Source: Hydrogenophaga sp. (GTDB lineage: Bacteria > Pseudomonadota > Gammaproteobacteria > Burkholderiales > Burkholderiaceae_C). From it: a stretch of DNA of 64,000 bases. Location of the stretch: positions 1-64,000 of the forward strand of contig JAABQK010000007.1 of the NCBI GenBank assembly GCA_011391495.1, in the 5' to 3' direction. The position numbers and the translations under genes are program-made. This document shows, one piece after another, positions 38,037-49,684 of the stretch (within the stretch, counting starts at the first letter, position 1; each line of letters opens with the position of its first letter). The notes under the pieces are model-generated. The model was given only the letters and a program-made list of their open reading frames with translations, was not told the DNA's origin and ran no database searches.

Positions 38037-39491
38037 TCAGGTGCTGCGCGCGGACGCGGCCAGTTGCAGCGCCAGCCGGTTGTGCCGCTCCACCAGCGGC
38101 CCGAGGTCCACGGTGCTGAGCTGGCCTTCGCGAACCACCACACGGCCATTGACCACGGTGTAGGCTGCGGGCGGGCTGGCGCAGAGCAGCAGGCTGGCCA
38201 CCGGGTCGTGCACCGCGCCGCCGGCGAATCCCAGGCTGCGCAGCTCGAAGAGCGCGAAGTCGGCGCACATGCCCACGGCCAGGTGGCCGATATCCGGTCG
38301 GCCCAGCACCTGCGCGCCACCGCGGGTGGCGATGTGCAGCGCATCGCGCGCCGTCATCTCGGCCGGGCCGAGGTCGCAGCCGAAGAAGGTCTTGCCGTTG
38401 CAGGTTTCGGGCGGCATCAATGCGCGGCCCACGCGCGCGAGCAGCAGCGCCTGCCGGGCTTCGTTGACCATGTGGGCGGCGTCGTTGCTGGCGCTGCCGT
38501 CCACGCCCAGGCCCACCGGCACGCCGGCGTTCAGCATGCGGCGGACCGGCGCGATGCCGCTGGCCAAGCGCATGTTGCTGCACGGGCAGTGCGCCACACC
38601 GGTGCGGCTGGCGGCAAAAAGCGAAATGCCCTCGTTGTCCAGCTTCACGCAGTGGGCGTGCCACACGTCCTTGCCGAGCCAGCCCAGGTCCTGCGCGTAC
38701 TGCGCGGGTGTGCGGTTGAACTTCTCGCGGCTGTAGGCGATGTCGTGGTCGTTCTCGGCCAGGTGGGTGTGCAGGCGCACGCCTTGTCCCTTGAAGCTGC
38801 GCGCGAGTTCAGCGCTCTGCTTCATCAGCGCGGGGCTGACGGAGAACGGTGAACACGGCGCCAGCGCCACCTGCAGCATGGCACCGTGTTCGGCGCTGTG
38901 CCAGGCCTCGATCAGGCGCTGGCTGTCCTTCAGGATGGCTTCTTCGTTTTCCACCACCCGGTCCGGCGGCAGGCCGCCCGCGCTCTGGCCCACGCTCATG
39001 CTGCCGCGCGTGGCCACGAAGCGCATGCCGATCTGCTGCGCCGCTTCGATACTGTCTTCCAGCCGGACACCGTTGGGGTAGATGTAGAGGTGGTCGCTGC
39101 TGGTGGTGCAGCCCGACAGCAGCAGTTCGGCCATCGCGGCCTGGGTGGACACCTGCACCATCTCGGGCGTGAGTCCGGCCCAGATCGGGTACAGGCCGCG
39201 CAGCCATGAAAACAGCTCCGCGTCCTGCACGCCGGGTATCGCGCGGGTGAGCGACTGGTACATGTGGTGGTGCGTGTTCACCAGGCCGGGCGTGACCAGG
39301 TGGCCGCGCGCGTCGATGGTCTCGCCGGCCGATTCGAGCAGCGCGCGCGGCAGTTCGGCGGTCGGACCGATCCACTCGATCACGTTGTCGCGCACGAACA
39401 GCGATGCGTCCTTCAGCTCCCGGCCTTGTGCCGGGTCGGCGTGATCGAAGGTGGCGATGCAGGTGGCGTTGTGGATCAGCAGGGTGTTCAT
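38037..39491 (-). CDS. 8-oxoguanine deaminase-like amidohydrolase
   Basis: Zinc amidohydrolase of 484 residues in the AtzB/TrzN/8-oxoguanine deaminase branch. The metal ligands are seen in VNTHHHMYQ, the His in LHTHLAENDHD, the His in WHAHCVKLD and the Asp in GLGVDGSASND. 8-Oxoguanine deaminase turns 8-oxoguanine into urate, feeding purine breakdown. The gene is transcribed with a LysR gene (1-base gap) and is divergent from the glyoxylate genes, which fits purine catabolism through allantoin. A triazine or other aminohydrolase activity cannot be excluded by sequence alone. Confidence 0.85.
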   Translation of the reverse strand: MNTLLIHNATCIATFDHADPAQGRELKDASLFVRDNVIEWIGPTAELPRALLESAGETIDARGHLVTPGLVNTHHHMYQSLTRAIPGVQDAELFSWLRGLYPIWAGLTPEMVQVSTQAAMAELLLSGCTTSSDHLYIYPNGVRLEDSIEAAQQIGMRFVATRGSMSVGQSAGGLPPDRVVENEEAILKDSQRLIEAWHSAEHGAMLQVALAPCSPFSVSPALMKQSAELARSFKGQGVRLHTHLAENDHDIAYSREKFNRTPAQYAQDLGWLGKDVWHAHCVKLDNEGISLFAASRTGVAHCPCSNMRLASGIAPVRRMLNAGVPVGLGVDGSASNDAAHMVNEARQALLLARVGRALMPPETCNGKTFFGCDLGPAEMTARDALHIATRGGAQVLGRPDIGHLAVGMCADFALFELRSLGFAGGAVHDPVASLLLCASPPAAYTVVNGRVVVREGQLSTVDLGPLVERHNRLALQLAASARST

Positions 39492-39492
39492 G

Positions 39493-40398
39493 TCATTTCA
39501 ACCAATAGCCGGGACGTGAATACACTTTTTTCAAGTGTTCGATAAAAAACCGCACCTTGGCCGGCAGGTGCCTTTGCTGCGGGTACACGGCCAGGATGTC
39601 GTAGGCGGGCAGGGCGAAGTGATCGAGCACGGTCACCAGTTCGCCGCGCTGCAGCTGCGCCTGGATTTCCCAGGTGCTGCGCCATCCCAGGCCCATGCCT
39701 TCGCTCACCCAGCGGTGCAGCAGCTCGCCGTCGTTGCAGTCCAGGTTGCCGTCCACGCGCACCGTCACCGTCTTGCCGTCTTGCTGGAAATACCAGCCGC
39801 GCTGCTGGCCACCCTGCAGGTTGAAGGCCAGGCAGTTGTGGTGTTGCAGGTCGTCCAGCGTCTGTGGCTTGCCATGCTTGCGGAAATAGGCCGGCGTGCC
39901 ACAGACCACGCGCTGGTTGGTGGCGAGCTTGATCGCGACGAAGTTCGGGTCGATCACACCGCCGATGCGCAGGCCCACGTCGTAACCCTCGCGCACCAGG
40001 TCCACCACGCGGTCGGTCAGGTTGAACGAGAGCTTCACCTCCGGGTTGGCCTTCAGGAACGTGGCCGCGTGCGGCGCGACGTGCAGACGCCCGAACGCAG
40101 CGGGCGCCGAGACGATCAGGTGGCCGCTGGCCTGGTGCTTCTGGGCCGACACGCTGGCCTCGGCCTGCGCCCACTGCACCAGCAGCGCGCGGCATTCGTC
40201 GAGGAAGCTCGCACCCTGTTCGGTGAGCACCAGGCGGCGCGTGGAGCGGTGGATCAGCTGCGTGCCCAGGCGCCTCTCCAGCGCATCGATGCGCCGGCCC
40301 ATCATCACCGGGGTGATGCCCGCGTGCAGAGCGGCCGCGGCCAGGCTGCCGTGTTCCATCACCTGCACGAAGGCTTCGATTTCCTTGTAGCGGTCCAT
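39493..40398 (-). CDS. LysR-type transcriptional regulator
   Basis: Regulator of 301 residues. The N-terminal winged helix-turn-helix (about 4-62) reads [20 protein letters not shown] then [20 protein letters not shown]. The C-terminal effector domain (about 90-295) is of the periplasmic-binding type. It lies between the amidohydrolase (co-transcribed) and gcl (divergent), the classic LysR layout in which the regulator controls the opposite operon and itself. An inverted repeat at 40424-40448 in the shared promoter is its likely operator. The inducer may be a purine-degradation intermediate or glyoxylate. Confidence 0.92.
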   Translation of the reverse strand: MDRYKEIEAFVQVMEHGSLAAAALHAGITPVMMGRRIDALERRLGTQLIHRSTRRLVLTEQGASFLDECRALLVQWAQAEASVSAQKHQASGHLIVSAPAAFGRLHVAPHAATFLKANPEVKLSFNLTDRVVDLVREGYDVGLRIGGVIDPNFVAIKLATNQRVVCGTPAYFRKHGKPQTLDDLQHHNCLAFNLQGGQQRGWYFQQDGKTVTVRVDGNLDCNDGELLHRWVSEGMGLGWRSTWEIQAQLQRGELVTVLDHFALPAYDILAVYPQQRHLPAKVRFFIEHLKKVYSRPGYWLK

Positions 40399-40423
40399 GG
40401 CGGGATGTTAGCGGGAAAGCGGC

Positions 40424-40448
40424 GATTCCATACCCGGAGTATCGAATC
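40424..40448. promoter_or_regulatory. Candidate LysR operator in the gcl/lysR divergent promoter
   Basis: A 25-base inverted repeat, GATTCCATAC-CCGGA-GTATCGAATC. The 10-base arms pair at nine positions around a five-base centre. It begins 26 bases upstream of the LysR start and ends 80 bases before the gcl start, the usual place for a LysR activation site. The core ATAC-N5-GTAT resembles LysR-type dyads. Confidence 0.6.
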
Positions 40449-40527
40449 AACGTACAGCCAGTGGCATTCCCAAATCGGTGTGGCCTCCCTAGCATCGGCT
40501 CCAGTTCATAACCCGATGGAGACCCAC

Positions 40528-42318
<1,791 letters not shown>

Positions 42319-42329
42319 CACCCCCGCCG

Positions 42330-42356
42330 CGCTCCGCGCGACCCCCTCAAGGGGGC
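42330..42356. repeat. Short intergenic repeat core (copy 2)
   Basis: In the gap after gcl lies CGCTCCGC, then GCGAC, then CCCCCTCAAGGGGG, whose C- and G-runs form a small perfect hairpin without a T-run. It shares its core with 5784-5802. It could weaken read-through between gcl and hyi. Confidence 0.4.
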
Positions 42357-42461
42357 GACACCAGCGGCCCTGCATAGCCGGTTCCGCGGTGTCTCTCGCA
42401 GGGGGCACTTCATGCGCTGCAGGTCTCGCTCCGGTTTGACTGATTTTTGAAAGAAGACACC

Positions 42462-43271
42462 ATGCCCCGTTTCGCTGCCAACCTCTCCATGCTCTGGAAC
42501 GAGCTGCCATTCCTCGACCGTTTTGAAGCCGCTGCTCAGGCCGGTTTCAAGGCTGTGGAGTTCCTGTTCCCCTACGACTTCCCGGCCGAAGAGATCGCCC
42601 GGCTGCTGCAAGAACACAGGCTGGAACTGGTTCTGCACAACCTGCCCCCCGGCGACTGGGCCGGGGGCGAGCGCGGCATCGCCTGCATCCCCGGGCGCGA
42701 AGACGAGTTTCGCACCGGGGTGGCGAAGGCGGCTGCCTACGCGCCGGTGATCGGCGTGCAGCGCTGGCACTGCATGGCCGGGCTGATGCCCGCGGGCTTG
42801 AGCGAGGCGCAGGCGCGCGCCACCTGGCTGGGCAACGTGCGCTTTGCGGCGGCCGAGGCCAAGAAGCTCGGTCTGCCCCTGCTGATCGAGCCCATCAACA
42901 CCTTCGACATGCCAGGCTACTTCGTCAACCGCCCGCGCCAGGCGATCGCGCTGATGGACGAGGTGATGGCAGGCGGAGGGATTGACAACGTCTTCCTACA
43001 GTACGACATCTACCACGCACAGCGCATGGAAGGTGAGCTGTGCAACACCATCCGGGACCTGCTGCCACGCATCGCCCACATGCAGCTCGCCGACACACCC
43101 GGCCGCCACGAACCCGGCACCGGCGAGATCCACCACAAAAACCTGTTCGATCACATCGACGGCCTGGGCTACGCTGGCTGGATCGGTTGCGAATACAAGC
43201 CCAAGGACAGCACGCCCGGCGGCACCGACCGCGGTCTCGGCTGGATCGCCGCGCACGGCCAGACGCTCTGA
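42462..43271 (+). CDS. hyi: Hydroxypyruvate isomerase
   Basis: Interconverts tartronate semialdehyde and hydroxypyruvate. The TIM-barrel protein has 269 residues, normal for Hyi. Visible features are PRFAANLSMLWNELPFLDRF, the metal/acid Glu in PLLIEPINTFDMPGYFV, YDIYHAQRMEG and the second Glu in GWIGCEYKPKDSTPGGT. The start ATG lies after GAAAGAAG. It sits between gcl and glxR as in E. coli and many betaproteobacteria, with a gap of 143 bases after gcl. Confidence 0.95.
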   Translation: MPRFAANLSMLWNELPFLDRFEAAAQAGFKAVEFLFPYDFPAEEIARLLQEHRLELVLHNLPPGDWAGGERGIACIPGREDEFRTGVAKAAAYAPVIGVQRWHCMAGLMPAGLSEAQARATWLGNVRFAAAEAKKLGLPLLIEPINTFDMPGYFVNRPRQAIALMDEVMAGGGIDNVFLQYDIYHAQRMEGELCNTIRDLLPRIAHMQLADTPGRHEPGTGEIHHKNLFDHIDGLGYAGWIGCEYKPKDSTPGGTDRGLGWIAAHGQTL

Positions 43272-43295
43272 AAACAACCCAAGAGGAGACAAGCA

Positions 43296-44204
43296 ATGAC
43301 CAAGAGCGGAACCAAAGTCGGCTTCATCGGCCTGGGCATCATGGGCACGCCCATGGCTCTGAACCTGATCAAGGCGGGGCATATGCTGTTCGTCAGCAGC
43401 CGCAGCAAGATCCCGGCCGAGCTGGCCGAGGCGGGTGCGACGGTCTGCACCAACGCGACCGAGGTGGCCAGGCGCGCCGACATCATCATCACCATGGTGC
43501 CCGACACGCCGCACGTGCAGGACGTGCTGTTCGGCGAGACCGGCGTGGCCAAGGGCTTGTCGGCTGGCAAGGTGGTGGTGGACATGAGCTCCATCAGCCC
43601 CATGGCGACCAAGCAGTTCGCGCAACAGATCAACGCGCTGGGCTGCGACTACCTCGACGCGCCGGTGAGCGGCGGCGAGGTGGGCGCCAAGGCCGGCAGC
43701 CTCACCATCATGGTCGGGGGTCCGGAAGCGGCTTTCGAGCGCGTGAAGCCACTCTTCGAAGCCATGGGCAAGAACATCACGCTGGTGGGCGGCAACGGCG
43801 ACGGCCAGACCACCAAGGTCGCCAACCAGATCATCGTGGCGCTCAACATCGAGGCCGTGGCCGAAGCCCTGCTGTTCGCCAGCAAGGCGGGTGCCGACCC
43901 GGCCAAGGTGCGCCAGGCGCTGATGGGTGGCTTTGCGGCCAGCCGCATCCTGGAGGTGCACGGCGAGCGCATGGTCAAGCGCACCTTCAACCCGGGTTTC
44001 CGCATCGAGCTGCACCAGAAGGACCTCAACCTCGCGCTGCAGGGCGCGAAGGAGCTGGGCGTGAGCCTGCCGAACACGGCGGGTGCGGCGCAGCTGATGC
44101 AGAGTTGTGCCGCACACGGGTTGGCCGGGCTGGACCACTCCGCCTTGTGCCGTTCGCTCGAGATGATGGCAAATCATCAGATCGCCCCGACGCCCGCGGT
44201 CTGA
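43296..44204 (+). CDS. glxR: 2-hydroxy-3-oxopropionate (tartronate semialdehyde) reductase
   Basis: NAD(P)H-dependent reductase of 302 residues turning tartronate semialdehyde into D-glycerate. It is a beta-hydroxyacid dehydrogenase: Rossmann motif GFIGLGIMGTPMALNLIKAG, substrate motif DAPVSGGEVGAKAGSLTIMVGG, and the catalytic Lys in GQTTKVANQIIVALN. The C-terminal helical domain with FNPGFRIELHQKDLNLAL is complete. It starts 24 bases after hyi behind AAGAGGAGA and is followed by the glycerate kinase gene. Confidence 0.95.
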   Translation: MTKSGTKVGFIGLGIMGTPMALNLIKAGHMLFVSSRSKIPAELAEAGATVCTNATEVARRADIIITMVPDTPHVQDVLFGETGVAKGLSAGKVVVDMSSISPMATKQFAQQINALGCDYLDAPVSGGEVGAKAGSLTIMVGGPEAAFERVKPLFEAMGKNITLVGGNGDGQTTKVANQIIVALNIEAVAEALLFASKAGADPAKVRQALMGGFAASRILEVHGERMVKRTFNPGFRIELHQKDLNLALQGAKELGVSLPNTAGAAQLMQSCAAHGLAGLDHSALCRSLEMMANHQIAPTPAV

Positions 44205-44226
44205 TCGGCCGCTAGACTTCGGAGCC

Positions 44227-45540
<1,314 letters not shown>

Positions 45541-45690
45541 ATCCGCCTCGACGGATGTTGCGATGGCCCGCAACCGAGGGTTTGCCCGGTAAGTAGTCCG
45601 CTATCACCACAAGCGTGATGTTTTGCTCAACACTGCGGGTTCCCATCTGCACCGGAGCGGTCCGGGCCACAAGAACACCAGGAGACCAGC

Positions 45691-45897
45691 ATGCGCGTCA
45701 TTCCCATTGCGGACCCTGCGTCCGCGGCATCCGCCTGCGGAGAAGAGAGCGGTGAAGTCCGCCCCGAGAAACGGCCGCTGGCACGGCGGGATTTCCCCAA
45801 GGGTTCTGGCCTGCTGTTCGGCATGCTCACCATCGTGACACTCGCCATCCGCCAGGCCGACTGCATTGCCGAGCAGATGACGCAGCGCGCGATCTGA
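45691..45897 (+). CDS. Small hypothetical protein
   Basis: Possible protein of 68 residues. Support is a strong ribosome-binding site (AGGAGA) with good spacing and a similar leader before the next gene. The sequence starts MRVIPIADPASAASACGEES, has a basic middle (PEKRPLARRDFPKG) and one weakly hydrophobic segment near residues 40-54. No family is recognised. It may form a unit with the ribbon-helix-helix gene 27 bases downstream. A non-coding stretch with chance signals cannot be excluded. Confidence 0.45.
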   Translation: MRVIPIADPASAASACGEESGEVRPEKRPLARRDFPKGSGLLFGMLTIVTLAIRQADCIAEQMTQRAI

Positions 45898-45924
45898 AGG
45901 TCGACCACCACGCAGGAGACAACC

Positions 45925-46284
45925 ATGTGCGAATTCTTCGTCAGGGCAGATCCCATCCAGTACGAGCAGCGCACGCGAACGGTGCGCATCCGCAACGTGC
46001 TCACCAGCATCCGGCTGGAGAACATGGTGTGGGACATCCTGGCCGAAATGGCGGTGGAGGAGGGCGGCACGACCAACGCGCTGATCGCCTCGTTCCACGA
46101 CGAGATCCTCGCGCACCGGGGCGAGGTACCCAACTTTGCTTCGTTCCTGCGCGTGACCTGCATGCGCTACCTGCACCGGAAGCTCATCCAGGCCGAAAAG
46201 TCCCGGCCCCGGGATGAGCCTGCAGCGCGCCTGGGACCAGGCGCCGCGCCACCCGCACCCAAGCTGGTGGCCAGGACCGGGTGA
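45925..46284 (+). CDS. Ribbon-helix-helix domain protein
   Basis: A 119-residue protein with a ribbon-helix-helix type domain (I recall this family as RHH_4). The beta-strand segment RTRTVRIRNVLTSIRLEN leads into helix MVWDILAEMAVEEGGTTNAL and a second helix with FASFLRVTCMRYLHRKL. Such domains bind DNA or act as antitoxin-like regulators, but no toxin gene is adjacent. The Pro/Ala-rich tail is disordered. The start follows AGGAGA. It may regulate the exported dehydrogenase gene that begins 115 bases downstream. Confidence 0.75.
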   Translation: MCEFFVRADPIQYEQRTRTVRIRNVLTSIRLENMVWDILAEMAVEEGGTTNALIASFHDEILAHRGEVPNFASFLRVTCMRYLHRKLIQAEKSRPRDEPAARLGPGAAPPAPKLVARTG

Positions 46285-46399
46285 TCCCGGGCGCCGATGA
46301 GCGCGCCCTGTCCGCGCGTTTGACCGAATTGCCGTATCGGTGGCTGACCGACCGGCCAATACCCGCCCCGCAAGGGGTCAACATCAGAGGAGACATCAC

Positions 46400-47674
46400 A
46401 TGAAGAAGACGAAGGTGTGGGCAGTGGGCGCCATTGCGGCGGCCGTGGCTCTGGGCGCGCAGGCGCAGCAGAACATTGAAAAACTCAAGCAGATGAAGGT
46501 CGCCACCACCGACCTCAACATCCCGGTGGTACCGCAGACCGGCAAGAATGCCGACGCCATCCGCGCCAACCTCAAGCGCGTCAAGCTGCCGCCGGGCTTC
46601 AGCATCGACCTGTTTGCCGTGGTGCCCGATGCGCGCCACATGGCGGTGGCGCCCAGCACCAACATGCTGTTCGTCGGCACGCGCAAGACCAGCGTGTGGG
46701 CCGTCACCGACCGCAACAGCGACGGCGTGGCCGACGAGGTCAAGAGCTTCGCCCCGAGCCTGAAATTCACCAATCCCAATGGCGTGTGCTGGACGAAGGA
46801 CGGCTTCCTGATCGTGGCCGAACACAACCGGGTGCTCAACTTCCCCGCCGCCGAGTTCTTCTACGAAGGCCCCGATGTCGCGGTCATCGAGGTGGTGGGC
46901 CAGGGCAAGCTGGTCCCGCCCGAAGAAGAGAGCTACAACCACGGCGCCCGCACCTGCCGCGTTGCCGACGACGGCATGCTGCACATCACCCTGGGTCAGC
47001 CCTACAACGTGCAGCCGAAGGACAAGGTCGCGCTGTACGAGCAGCTGGGCATCGGCGGCATGGTCAAGATGAACGCCTTCGACGGCTCGAAACGCGAGGT
47101 GGTGGCGCGCGGCGTGCGAAACTCGGTGGGCATGGACATCAACCCGAAAGACAAGTCGGTCTGGTTCACCGACAACCAAACCGACGGCATGGGTGACGAC
47201 ATCCCGCCGGGCGAGCTCAACCGCGTGTCGAAAATGGGCGAGCACTTCGGCTACCCGTACATCCATGGCAACAACGTGCCGATCGCTGGCACCGCGGCCG
47301 CGCCCGACCTGAAAGACATGAAGCCGCCAGCGAACTGGACCAAGCCCCAGATCGAGTTCCCGGCCCACCAGGCGCAGCTCGGCATGACCTTCTACACCGG
47401 CAAGCAGTTCCCGGCCAAGTACCAGGGCGGCGTCTTCGTGGCCTCGCACGGCTCGTGGAACCGCACCAAGGCCACCGGCGGACTGATCAACTTCGTTTCC
47501 ATGAAGGCCGACGGCAGCGCCGACAAGAGCGAGGTCTTTGCCGAAGGCTTCCTCGACCCCGACACCGGCCTGTACCGCGGTCGCCCGGTGGATGTGGCGG
47601 TCATGAAAGATGGCTCGCTGCTGATCAGTGACGACTTTGCTGGCGCCATCTACCGCGTCACCTACACGCCGTGA
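46400..47674 (+). CDS. Exported sorbosone-dehydrogenase-like (PQQ/beta-propeller) protein
   Basis: Protein of 424 residues with a Sec signal peptide (MKKTKVWAVGAIAAAVALGAQ, cleavage about residue 22). The mature part is a six-bladed beta-propeller of the glucose/sorbosone dehydrogenase family, with MAVAPSTNMLFVGTR, NSVGMDINPKDKSVWFTDNQ and the late LLISDDFAGAIYRVTY. These enzymes oxidise sugars or sorbosone with PQQ, and the gene next to it encodes a c-type cytochrome, a sensible electron acceptor. The start follows GAGGAGA. The substrate is unknown. Confidence 0.85.
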   Translation: MKKTKVWAVGAIAAAVALGAQAQQNIEKLKQMKVATTDLNIPVVPQTGKNADAIRANLKRVKLPPGFSIDLFAVVPDARHMAVAPSTNMLFVGTRKTSVWAVTDRNSDGVADEVKSFAPSLKFTNPNGVCWTKDGFLIVAEHNRVLNFPAAEFFYEGPDVAVIEVVGQGKLVPPEEESYNHGARTCRVADDGMLHITLGQPYNVQPKDKVALYEQLGIGGMVKMNAFDGSKREVVARGVRNSVGMDINPKDKSVWFTDNQTDGMGDDIPPGELNRVSKMGEHFGYPYIHGNNVPIAGTAAAPDLKDMKPPANWTKPQIEFPAHQAQLGMTFYTGKQFPAKYQGGVFVASHGSWNRTKATGGLINFVSMKADGSADKSEVFAEGFLDPDTGLYRGRPVDVAVMKDGSLLISDDFAGAIYRVTYTP

Positions 47675-48027
47675 TGGGGATGCGCCTCACCCACAACGTG
47701 CGGGCGCAGTGCGCGCCCATCCTGCTGGCCGGCCTGATGGGCCTGGTCGGCGGGGTGGGCGCCCAGGAACCCGGGCAGGCCAAGGCCCCGGTGAAAACCG
47801 GGCTCTGCGTCACCTGCCACGGGGCCTTGGGCATGGGCGCCACGCCCGACACGCCGCACATTGCCGCGCAACCGCAGATCTACCTGGTGGCGCAGCTCAA
47901 GGCGTTTCGCAGCGGCGCACGCAAGCACGAGGTCATGAACGTGATCGCCCGACCGCTCACCGACGACGAAATCACCGAGTTGGCACAGTGGTACAGCAGC
48001 GTGCGCATCGAGGTGCGCGCGCCCTGA
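47674..48027 (+). CDS. Small c-type cytochrome
   Basis: Periplasmic monohaem cytochrome of about 117 residues. After a signal peptide (hydrophobic residues about 12-28) comes the haem motif CVTCH in TGLCVTCHGALGMG, and a candidate Met ligand in KHEVMNVIARPLTDDE, both as in cytochrome c553-like proteins. The ATG at 47674 shares a base with the stop of the dehydrogenase gene (TGATG), so the two are translationally coupled. It probably takes electrons from the dehydrogenase. Confidence 0.88.
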   Translation: MGMRLTHNVRAQCAPILLAGLMGLVGGVGAQEPGQAKAPVKTGLCVTCHGALGMGATPDTPHIAAQPQIYLVAQLKAFRSGARKHEVMNVIARPLTDDEITELAQWYSSVRIEVRAP

Positions 48028-48076
48028 TGGCGCGCACCTTCCCATCCCATTTGCCTGACCCTGGACCGTCGCCACG

Positions 48077-48613
48077 ATGGGTTTCACCACCGAACAGCAC
48101 CCCGGCGTCGTCACCGAAGCTCCCGCCGCCACCCGGGGCTTTGTGCTCAACCACGCCATGCTGCGCGTGAAAGACCCCGCGGTCTCGCTCGCCTTCTACA
48201 GCCGCATCCTGGGCATGAAGGTGCTGCGCAAGCTGGACTTCCCCGAGATGAAGTTCTCGCTCTACTTCCTCCACCGTGCGGCAGAAGGCGAGCAGCCGCC
48301 CGAGGACGTGGGCGAGCGCACCGCCTGGACGTTTGCCCAGCGCGGCATCCTCGAACTCACCCACAACTGGGGCACCGAAACCGACCCCGATTTCAGATAC
48401 CACGACGGCAACGCCCAGCCCCAGGGTTTTGGCCACATCTGCTTTTCGGTGCCCAACCTGGACACAGCCATCGCCTGGTTCGACCAGAACCAGGTCGGCT
48501 ACGTCAAGCGCCCCGAGCAGGGCAAGATGAAAGACGTCGCCTTCATCAAGGACCCCGACGGCTACTGGATCGAGATCGTCGAGCCCGCCCGCCTCAAGGG
48601 CCTGGGCCGCTGA
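48077..48613 (+). CDS. gloA: Lactoylglutathione lyase (glyoxalase I, long form)
   Basis: Converts the methylglyoxal-glutathione hemithioacetal to S-lactoylglutathione. At 178 residues it belongs to the long, eukaryote-like form also common in proteobacteria. Metal and substrate residues lie in NHAMLRVKDP, the ILELTHNWGTE segment, GFGHICFSVPN and the final Glu in YWIEIVEPARL. It follows the cytochrome gene by 49 bases, possibly as read-through. The linkage to an aldehyde or sugar dehydrogenase may reflect reactive-carbonyl detoxification. Confidence 0.93.
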   Translation: MGFTTEQHPGVVTEAPAATRGFVLNHAMLRVKDPAVSLAFYSRILGMKVLRKLDFPEMKFSLYFLHRAAEGEQPPEDVGERTAWTFAQRGILELTHNWGTETDPDFRYHDGNAQPQGFGHICFSVPNLDTAIAWFDQNQVGYVKRPEQGKMKDVAFIKDPDGYWIEIVEPARLKGLGR

Positions 48614-48730
48614 GCCGCAGCGCCGCGCGATCACCCGGCGCATGGTTGCCCGCCCCGGCACAGGGGCCCGGAATCCTCCCCGGAAACCACCGCATCCGCC
48701 GCCGAGGAACCTGCCGCCGCGGGCGCCCTG

Positions 48731-48761
48731 TTACAAACCGCCTCGCGGGATGGTTTCTAAT
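48731..48761 (+). promoter_or_regulatory. Possible promoter upstream of the motor-like gene cluster
   Basis: In the 342-base gap between gloA and the DUF3348 gene lies TTACAA, then 17 bases, then TTTCTA (or 19 bases and TCTAAT). It would give a leader of nearly 200 bases. The rest of the gap is GC-rich with no gene I can support. Confidence 0.3.
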
Positions 48762-48955
48762 GTCGGCTTGCCACCCGGACCGCCCCTCCCGGCGACCCCC
48801 GAGCAGGCACCGCGTGCCCAGGCACGCAAAATTCCCACCGACCGGCCTTTCTGACCCCTTCCGGGCCTGAATCCAGGGTGCTGCCGCAGGCAGCGTCGGG
48901 GCCGTGTCGGTGCTGGTGCAGGCCCCGTGGCCCGCATCCCCGTCCCTTTTGTTCG

Positions 48956-49684
48956 ATGTGTATGGCGCCTCTTGGGCGCGAAGGACCGTTTTTCTTGCGC
49001 AGCAACCTCCACCTTTCAGCCCTGGTGCGCCAGCTCGCGGGCTTTCTGCCCGCGGGTGCTCCCGCGCCTGCGGAGGTGCAGCGGCAGGACGTGGCCGAGC
49101 GCCTGGGCCAGAGCCTGAACGTGGCCGACGCCATTGCGCTGAGTTCGGCGCTCTCGTCCGTCGCGGCGGTTGGCACCAAGGCGGCCCGGCTGCCCGCGCG
49201 CGCGCCCACCGCCGCCATGGCCGAGGCGCTGCAGGCCGAACTGGAGCGTGTGCGCGCCGTGCTCACCCAGTCCATCCGCACGCGCGACGCCCGCCACCAG
49301 CCCGACCCGGACGAGCTCGACACCGAGTTCGCCTTCTGCCTCCAGCGCTACCAGGAGCAGCAGCGCCGCCTGGAGATGAGCGTGGACGCGCTGCGTGGAC
49401 ATGTGCGCCAGACCCTCGCCCAGGGAACGCCCCGCCTGGCCCAGCTCGCCGCGCTCGACGCCACGCTAGCCCAGATGCTCGGCGGGCGCGAACAGCGCCT
49501 GCTGAGCAACCTGCCCCATTTCCTCAGGGCGCGCTTCACCGAACTGCGCCGCCAGCCACTGACCGCCGAACAGAACTGGCTCGCCACCTTCAACACCGAG
49601 CTGGAGCAGACCCTGCTCGCCGAGCTGGACCTGCGTCTGCAGCCCGTCGTCGGCATGATCGAATCCCTTTCCCATGAGTCCTGA
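48956..49684 (+). CDS. DUF3348 family protein, first gene of motor-like cluster
   Basis: Soluble, mostly helical protein of unknown function, 242 residues from the ATG at 48956. A TTG at 48995 with AAGGA upstream gives 229 residues and a more typical N-terminus (MRSNLHLSALVRQLAGF). The family mark is the block VAERLGQSLNVADAIALSSAL, and the rest is helical and charged. I recall it as DUF3348, a Burkholderiales family found next to DUF802 and DUF2894 genes. Its 3' end overlaps the channel gene by 11 bases, so translation is coupled. No signal peptide or membrane helix is seen. Confidence 0.8.
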   Translation: MCMAPLGREGPFFLRSNLHLSALVRQLAGFLPAGAPAPAEVQRQDVAERLGQSLNVADAIALSSALSSVAAVGTKAARLPARAPTAAMAEALQAELERVRAVLTQSIRTRDARHQPDPDELDTEFAFCLQRYQEQQRRLEMSVDALRGHVRQTLAQGTPRLAQLAALDATLAQMLGGREQRLLSNLPHFLRARFTELRRQPLTAEQNWLATFNTELEQTLLAELDLRLQPVVGMIESLSHES

